Assembly (NCBI GenBank): GCA_030035585.1
Contig: JASCZL010000018.1
Location: 248,001-312,000, forward strand
Length of the DNA: 64,000 nucleotides
DNA from: Dugong dugon
Taxonomy: Eukaryota; Chordata; Mammalia; Sirenia; Dugongidae
Direction of reading: 5' to 3'
A program made the translations under genes and the position numbers. Every line of letters starts with the position of its first letter. Within the stretch, counting starts at the first letter, position 1. The notes below the pieces were generated by a model. It made no database searches and was not told the DNA's origin. It was given only the letters and a program-made list of their open reading frames with translations. Shown one piece after another: positions 57,640-64,000 of the stretch.

Positions 57640-57990
57640 AGTCCTCCAGCGTGCTTAGAGTGTCCCCGGAAGTGGCGTGGGGGAAAGCGGAGAGGAGCGG
57701 ACCGGCAGAGGGCAGAGCGGATGGCACTTCCGGCCAGTGGTGGCGGCTCGGGTTCCGGAGGGTGAGTGGGGACCGGGGGAAGGCCCGGGGCGCCGGGCGG
57801 GTCGGGCGGCCGCTCCCTCTGTCTTCGCTCCCGCGGCTGAGCGGGCGGCGCCGGGGCCGGGGCCTCCGCGGGAGGCGGCCGGGGCGGGGCCGGTGCTGGA
57901 TGCCTCCCCGCCCGGCCGGGCCGCAGCTCCCGGGCAGCAGCGCTCCCTCCCGGGGAGGGAATCCGTATCCCGCCGGGACTCACCGCCCCC
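57640..57990 (+). promoter_or_regulatory. JRK: CpG island, JRK promoter and noncoding exon
   Basis: CpG-dense sequence without TATA. A consensus donor (ccggag g|gtgagtgg) at 57761/57762 could splice to the strong acceptor at 59770 (ccccttctgctttctag|), whose exon would contain the JRK ORF. Promoter and exon assignment are inferred from this arrangement. Confidence 0.65.
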
Positions 57991-59770
57991 CGAGCTTTGG
58001 GCTTGGAGGCCCTCGAAAATCCTCTGCTTCCCGCCCCTGCCCCTCCTCAACCTGGGATCTGTCTCTGAACTTCTAGTCGCCAGATCCTTTCCTGGGGCTC
58101 CCCAAAATCGAGTGTACTCCCCGACCCGACCCCTCAACACTGCTTGGCCTTGATGCCCCCAGTCGGGATCTTTCCTGGGCTTAGTCACGGGATGCTTTTC
58201 CCCAGAGAAACCACGCTGAGACTCTGCTCTTTTTCTTTTTAGCCCTGGCCCCAAACTGAGCTTCTACCCCCAAACGTGGTCCCGGGGATAGAAGCACCCT
58301 ACAAACAAGCCTGTTCAGTACCCCAAGACTTGTCACTGCTTCCAGACTGCCTTCGCTCAAATGTCTGGGACCCTCCTCCACAAAGAGAAGGATCTGTTTT
58401 TGTAACTGCCGCGCCCTCCTCCAGGCAGTCTCCCTGTAAAATGCGCGCTCCTGATGTGTCTGCCCGGTACTGAAGGACCCCCTGATCCTTCTTGTCCCTC
58501 AAGACTCTCAAATTCATCTCTGCCCCAGTGTCCAGAATACTTGTTTTTTTGAACATTTCTCCCTGATATCCCCCTGACACACACCACCACCATGGAAAGG
58601 TGTTTTCTTACCTTCTTCCCTTAAGTTTCTCAGGGTCTTTTTGAAGGAAGCGCCCTTCCCTTCCCCCAGGAATGAGTTGAGATGTGGGTGGTGAATGCCT
58701 CTCGCTTTTCTCCCTGGCCCTATCTCTGTCCTGTTATCCCACCAGCCCCCAACTCTCCGTGTATCTCTTGGGGACAGAGGAATAATATGTCCGAACCCAT
58801 GTTCACAGGCCGCAGGGTATCCGTGCTGCCCTTAAAGTAGCTGGAACCCACCTTCACTTGTCCCGGCTGTGTTTCCTTTTCGGCTGAAATTGTTTCCAGG
58901 ACTGTTATCTGAATTTCATCTTGTTGTTGCTGTAATTCACATCTTGATGCCAGCAGAATCTTGAATTTCATTTTTAAGGGCAGTTTTATGTCTTGGGAGC
59001 CGCGCAGCAAGGTCTGCGGGCACCCTGAATCGCTCTGCACACGTCTGCATGTTGAGCCGCAAAAACAGCCATGCCAGCCCCTCTCAGCTGCTGAGCCTCC
59101 TCCAGGAAGCCCCTGGGCCTCTTCCCTCTGTGCTTAGAGGCAGTCCTGCCCGAGCTCCCATGGGATTCCGCAGGGGTCTGCGTATCCTCTGTTTCTCTGC
59201 GGTGGTTTCCTAGTGAAAGCCTCCTTGAGGGGATTGTGGCCTTTATTGTCCTTCTGTGCCCCGAAGGGCAAGCAGTGCCCCGTCGTGGAGCCACGCTCGG
59301 AAAGTAGAATGTGAGAGCCTCCGGGGAAACTGACCCAGGAGGGTGAAAGGACGTGCCAGCAGCCCACTTGTGGCAGACGAGGGTCTGTCTGTGGGGCTCC
59401 AGCTACGTTTGAATGGATTTTCCTTTCCTCCTGGGTCGTGGCCCCAAAGGGCTCCATTTTCGTGTGTCATTTACAGGAAGTCTGGCTTCTCCCACTGCGT
59501 GACATTGGAAGAAGCAGCCAAAACAAGGGCTTGGGAGGGAGGTGGGCTGGGGGAGCTGCCTGGTGTCCGTGTGTCCTGCTCAGCGGCGGGACAGGGCCAG
59601 CCCTCTTCGCCGGGAGGCGCGGGGTCGCTGGGGCTGCCGTCCTGGTGGCACCAGTGTGTGTCGCCAGCGCTCATTGTCTCTGCGACACTTTTGTCTCGGG
59701 CGACGCTCCCGAATGTCCGAGGTCTCCCCTCCGTGACCTTTGTCTTTCCCTTCCCCCTTCTGCTTTCTAG
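57991..59770 (+). other. JRK: JRK intron 1, inferred
   Basis: No coding exon was recognised. A minus-strand frame at 58720-59040 has no family I can name and is not supported. Confidence 0.45.
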
Positions 59771-60236
59771 TTCATAAAGTGCTGTGTGTTCGAGACCACA
59801 CTCTGGGCCTGGAGAGTCACCCTCAGCGGGTATAGGGGAACCTGGACAAACCAGAAACCCGTCCACTGGGGACTGGCCGCTGCCTGGTCTGCTTTGAGGG
59901 GAGAAGCTGCAGGCTGAGTCGGGAGAGCTGCCACCACTGTCTGCAGAGAAGTCCAAGGGCGGCGTGTCACTGGACACCTGTCCTGCAGCGAAGACCTTGA
60001 GCAGCCCCTTGGCTAGGGGCCGAGGCCGCGCGTGCCAGAGCACAGGAGACAGGGAAGCTGAGGTGTGTGGGCCAGGCGGGAGCAGTGGCCGGGCAGGCAG
60101 AGGGTCAGAGAGCCTGGGGCAAGTTGGGGAGCAGGAGGACAGGGCAGGAGGGGCCAGAAGCCCACCGGGACAGGCGGTGGCTCGCGGCAGCCCGGCCGGG
60201 CGTTTCTCCTCTGCCCCGGGGCTGGCCGGCCCCCAC

Positions 60237-61925
60237 ATGGCCTCCAAGCTGCCCGCCGGGAAGGGCCGGGGGGAGAAGCGGAAGCGGGTGGTGCTGACCC
60301 TGAAGGAGAAGATCGACATCTGTGCACGCCTGGAGAAGGGCGAGAGCCGCAAGGCGCTGATGCAGGAGTACAACGTGGGCATGTCCACCCTCTACGACAT
60401 CAAGGCCCACAAGGCCCAGCTGCTGCGCTTCTTCGCCAACTCCGACTCCAACCAGGCACTGGAGCACCGGCGCACGCTGCACACGCCGAAGCTGGAGCAC
60501 CTGGACCGTGTGCTGTATGAGTGGTTCCTGGTGAAGCGCACCGAGGGCGTGCCCGTCTCGGGCCCCATGCTCATTGAGAAGGCCAAGGACTTCTACGAGC
60601 AGATGCAGCTCACCGAGCCCTGCGTCTTCTCTGGTGGCTGGCTCTGGCGCTTCAAGGCCCGGCACGGCATCAAGAAGCTGGACGCGTCCGGTGAGAAGCA
60701 GGTGGCCGACCGCCAGGCCGCCGAGCAGTTCTGCGGGTTCTTCCGAAGCCTGGTGGCCGAGCACGGGCTCTCCCCCGAGCAGCTGTACAATGCAGACGAG
60801 ACGGGGCTTTTCTGGCGCTGCCTGCCCCACCCCATGCCAGATGGGGGCCCCGGGCCCGGCCTCAAGCAGAGCAAGGACAGACTGACCGTCCTCATGTGTG
60901 CCAACGCCGCGGGCTCCCACAAGGTCAAGCCCCTGGTGGTCGGCAAGTGCAGCGGCCCCCGGGCGCTCAAGGGCATCCAGCACCTGCCCATCGCCTACCA
61001 GGCGCAGGGCCATGCCTGGGTGGACAAGGAGATCCTCTCTGACTGGTTCCACCACATCTTCGTGCCCTCCGTGAGGGAGCACTTCCGGACGGTGGGCTTG
61101 CCCGAGGATGGCAAAGCCATCCTGCTGCTGGACAGCACGCGGGCACACCCGCCCGGGGCCACACTGGCCTCCGACAACATCTTCAGCATTTTCCTGCCCG
61201 CTGGCGTGTCCTCGCTGATCCAGCCCATGGACCAGGGCGTCCGGCGGGCCTTCATGAGGAGCTTCATCAACCCCCCTGTCACCCTGCAGGACTTCCACAC
61301 CTGCCACAGCATCCACGACGCTGTCTTCAATGTGGCCTGTGCCTGGGGCGCCGTCCCGAGCGCGGTGCTGCGGCGTGCATGGAGGAAGCTGTGGCCTGCC
61401 GCCATGTTTGCCACCGGCTCCTCCTCGGAGAAGGAGGGAGTCGAGCGCTCGCAGACCCAGCTGCAGAGCAAGACTCTGGCCCACATTATCGAGCTTGTGA
61501 AGGACAACCCGGCCCGCACGAGCAGCAGGCTCCAGAAGAGTGAGGGTGGAGAACGGGCGGAAGCTGGGAAGGAGGTTGAGCACAGCGTTGCCGCTGCAGA
61601 GCCGGCCCAGGTGGTCTGTGATTCGGGAAAGGCCAAGGGAGCTGGCGCAGAAGGCGGGAGCTGGGGCGTCTGGGAGAAGGCCGCCGCCTCCTTCGACGTC
61701 ATCCTTGACTTTGCGGAGAGACAGCCCTGCTTCACCCCCCAGGAGCTGGGCCAGCTGCACGTGCTCCATGCAGCCTTTGCGAGGCAGAGGCAGGTGAGGG
61801 GGAAGCACAGTGCTCTCGGGGCTGCAGTCAAGACGGAAGTGCTCCAGGAATGCTCTGGGGTGTGCATGGCCTCTGCGTGCCCCCCTCTGCCGTCCACGTC
61901 TGTGGCAGCGCACGGTGACAGCTGA
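60237..61925 (+). CDS. JRK: JRK (jerky), domesticated pogo/CENP-B-like transposase
   Basis: A single uninterrupted exon encodes 562 residues; human JRK is about 568. The start MASKLPAGKGRGEKRKRVVL matches the family and is the first in-frame ATG. Residues about 14-60 form the psq-type helix-turn-helix (LTLKEKIDICARLEKGESRK), about 80-150 the CENP-B-type DNA-binding domain (LDRVLYEWF, FSGGWLWRFKARHGIKKLDA), and 180-390 the DDE superfamily domain. Acidic residues stand at the expected catalytic places: D187 (YNADETGLFW), D299 (LLLDSTRAHP) and D332 (QPMDQGVRR). A low-complexity linker and a conserved C-terminal region (FDVILDFAERQPCFTPQELG) follow. Jerky proteins bind nucleic acids in neurons and are nuclear; mouse loss causes seizures, and human JRK affects beta-catenin signalling. 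The gene is GC-rich, and no lesion is visible. Confidence 0.97.
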   Translation: MASKLPAGKGRGEKRKRVVLTLKEKIDICARLEKGESRKALMQEYNVGMSTLYDIKAHKAQLLRFFANSDSNQALEHRRTLHTPKLEHLDRVLYEWFLVKRTEGVPVSGPMLIEKAKDFYEQMQLTEPCVFSGGWLWRFKARHGIKKLDASGEKQVADRQAAEQFCGFFRSLVAEHGLSPEQLYNADETGLFWRCLPHPMPDGGPGPGLKQSKDRLTVLMCANAAGSHKVKPLVVGKCSGPRALKGIQHLPIAYQAQGHAWVDKEILSDWFHHIFVPSVREHFRTVGLPEDGKAILLLDSTRAHPPGATLASDNIFSIFLPAGVSSLIQPMDQGVRRAFMRSFINPPVTLQDFHTCHSIHDAVFNVACAWGAVPSAVLRRAWRKLWPAAMFATGSSSEKEGVERSQTQLQSKTLAHIIELVKDNPARTSSRLQKSEGGERAEAGKEVEHSVAAAEPAQVVCDSGKAKGAGAEGGSWGVWEKAAASFDVILDFAERQPCFTPQELGQLHVLHAAFARQRQVRGKHSALGAAVKTEVLQECSGVCMASACPPLPSTSVAAHGDS

Positions 61926-64000
61926 CACGTGCCCCGTGTTGCCGCCTGTGAGCTCCTGCTGGAGCGGGTGTGTGGCCCTGACTGCTCCCTGAGGTGGCAG
62001 GCCCCTAGGACACTGCAGGGCTCTGCCAGGAGGGTGAGCGCTGGCCCGAGCGGAGTTGCGGTGACTCAGCGGTCCGTATGTGTCATCTGGTTAATTGAGG
62101 GTTTACTGTGTTACTGTTGGAGCACATGACTGAGGAGAGCACACCCAAACCGGGAGGGCAGCAGCCTTGCACTCTGCTGGAGCCAGGGGCCAATGGGCGG
62201 GGCTGAGTCCTGTTAGGGTTCCGGGCCCCCGAGCCTGGCTGGAGAGGAGAGGAAAGCTGCTCCTGGGCTGGCAGTGTCTGCACCACAGGCACCTCACCGA
62301 CTCACCGGGCCCCGCAACGTCCCCCTCCCTTCCCTCGGAGAGCTGGGCCTGTTTCCAGGTGCCACCCCTGAGTGAGGTGCCCAAGGGCAGGCTGTGGGGC
62401 TGGGAGTCCCCAGGAGTCACAGCACACCAACACGTGCCCACTTTAGTCCACCTGATGCAGTGGCTGGAATCATCTGGGAAGTAAGTCCATGTGGCCACAG
62501 AGCCTGGCCCTCAGAGCCTGGCCCCGGGGATGCTGGCAGGCCACACGCGGACGCGGCGCTGCTTCCGATCAGAGCAGGGGTGTCGGGCTGGACCCTGCCG
62601 TTCTGGGGGAGCTCCCCCGAGACAGCCCTGCAGGCCCATGTGCGTCGGGCTCTGTGCGGGCTGCTGCCTGGGGCCACATTCCCCACAATCTGCACCACGG
62701 CCTTTCCGTTGACACATTTCTGCCAGGTGTTCAGCGTTCTCAGGTCTCCACAGAAATCATTGAGGAGCAAGAAGACACGCTGCTTAGGCTGCCAGTGGAG
62801 TTTGAGCTCACTCTCAGCTGTCTGCACACTGCTGGTGCCTGGGGGCACGGGGGCCACTTGTAGGAGCTAGCTCAGCTCTGCGTCATTGCCTGCTTGGAGC
62901 TGTGACCACGTGCAGCCCTGTATCGGCAGAGTGGCCCGAGTGTCCGGGACGGGTGTGTTTTCTGTGTTCTTCCACTGCTTTGCCCTTGAGCTCCAGCCCG
63001 AGTTCCCATCGTGACAGCTGTGTTCCTGAGGCCTTTGCCTGCAAGCGTCAGCGGGACTGAGGGAGGGCGTTGGGTTTGCAGCTGGCTGGGTTGCATCTCC
63101 TCATCTTCCCAAGTGTCAAGATGGTGAGGCTGAAATACAGCCATGCTGTGGAAGCGTGAGTGTCTTGCTTTCATGTGTGCGTGAAGATGGTGACATCATC
63201 ACAGTCGTCATAAATCCTCTGCCGAGTGTTGGCCCTGCGCCCTCTGTGTCGTGATGCTCTGCCATCAGCCTCTTTGTGCCTTGGGGGTAGCGTGTGCACC
63301 CATGTGCTGTGTTGCCCAGGGCTCAGCGTCTTATAGACTGCTCAGGTGTTCCAAGAAGACACACAGTATGCCCCTTCACACCACACAGCACACACCCTCA
63401 CCTCACACGCGCACCGCGTGCCCTCACCCCACTCTTTACTGCAGCTGAGACAGTGAAGGGAATCCAGAGCTCTGTCTTAGCTGTCAAAAGGCCCAGGTAA
63501 TGGAAGGTCCCCTCCGCCCACTGTGTTGTTCGTGCAAGCACAGGTGAGGGTGTGCATGAGTGTGCACGAGCATGTTGGTGTGTGCCACATGGGTTGGTGT
63601 GCATATGAATGTGCTGGTGTGCATGTGAGCATTTGGTGTGTGTGAGCCTGTGCGCAAACGTGTTACTGTGCACGCGAGCATGTGTTGGTGTGTGCAGTGT
63701 GTGTTGGTGTGCACGCGAGCGTGTGTTGGTGTGCTGAGTGTGTGTTAGCCTGCAGAGTGTGTGTTGGTGTGCCGAGCATGTGTGAGCACACGTGCACTAT
63801 GGTGGCACTACATGCATGTGCACCCCTGGATGCAGCCAAGAGGCCACAGGAACAGAGTCTCCCCTTTCCACCAGCCCTCCAGCCAGGAATCCTCAACCTC
63901 CTGCCCCGTCTCTCCAGGAACCCTGGCTCCTTGTCATCTGCCACCGTGGCCTGAGCTGTTTCCGGGGTCACTGCTGTCCCTGTGCTGGCCGGCACCCTCC
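61926..64000 (+). other. JRK: JRK 3' region, probably 3'UTR
   Basis: No other coding sequence is recognised. JRK in human has a long 3'UTR, so this is probably transcribed. No clear AATAAA on the + strand was noticed before the window ends. Confidence 0.45.
63535..63800. repeat. TG-rich low-complexity repeat
   Basis: Degenerate units such as gtgttggtgtgcacgcgagc and gagtgtgtgttggtgtgc. Confidence 0.85.

Noticed and set aside
58720..59040. 106-codon minus-strand ORF in the JRK intron (QQQQDEIQITVLETISAEKE)
   Set aside because: It looked protein-like but I could not match it to any family or find splice partners.
59964..60236. 91-codon in-frame extension upstream of the JRK ATG
   Set aside because: It has no ATG (it opens with GTG) and the family starts at MASK; it is most likely 5'UTR.
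60105..61928. 607-codon antisense ORF across JRK
   Set aside because: It is the complement of a GC-rich coding exon; codon bias of JRK keeps the antisense frame open and the product resembles nothing.

Overview
This 64 kb window is vertebrate nuclear DNA, almost certainly from an afrotherian mammal (elephant, sirenian or hyrax lineage). The intron/exon genes, GT-AG splice sites, CpG islands, L1/L2/MIR/MER5 debris and tandem repeats are mammalian. The lineage call rests on several AfroSINE copies and on RTE LINE copies whose 3' ends share the SINE tail (…gctatgagtcggaaccaactcg…). Both are characteristic of Afrotheria.

The window is the LYNX1-SLURP2-LYPD2-SLURP1-THEM6-PSCA-JRK neighbourhood, which in human lies at 8q24.3. 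It is shown in the reverse of the human chromosome orientation. From left to right: 0.8-1.75 kb is a 21-bp minisatellite. 2.8-6.1 kb is a dead RTE LINE, split by a solo LTR and followed by an AfroSINE. 6.7-11.4 kb is LYNX1 (+). 13.8-16.4 kb is SLURP2 (+). 17.8-19.8 kb is L1/RTE debris plus a 24-bp minisatellite. 21.7-24 kb is LYPD2 (+). 24.9-29 kb is simple and minisatellite repeats. 29.9-31.3 kb is SLURP1 (+). 33.9-37.9 kb is THEM6 (-) with a CpG-island promoter. 38-42.6 kb has no recognisable gene. 42.7-44.85 kb is PSCA (-). 45.2-49.6 kb is repeats. 49.9-56.8 kb is an ERV-L-type endogenous retrovirus with both LTRs. 57.2-57.6 kb is a nested AfroSINE pair. 57.6-57.9 kb is the JRK CpG island, 60.2-61.9 kb is the JRK ORF (+), and the remainder is its 3' region.

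Five genes belong to the Ly6/uPAR (three-finger) family: three coding exons, phase-1 introns, a signal peptide in exon 1 and the terminal CC…LCN motif in exon 3. LYNX1, LYPD2 and PSCA are the GPI-anchored type. SLURP1 and SLURP2 are the secreted type. Members of this group modulate nicotinic acetylcholine receptors or act in epithelia. THEM6 is a hotdog-fold thioesterase-like protein. JRK is a domesticated pogo/CENP-B-like transposase.

The most striking observation is in PSCA. Exon 2 carries an exact 5-bp tandem duplication (GTATGGTATG on the + strand, 44154-44163) that shifts the frame and gives a premature stop early in exon 3, while promoter, splice sites and exon 3 look intact. Other notable items are a perfect 24-bp tandem array inside the old ERV-L gag, a 6-bp-TSD solo LTR inside the RTE, a 150-bp palindromic MITE-like element, and one 24-bp minisatellite family at three separate places in the locus.
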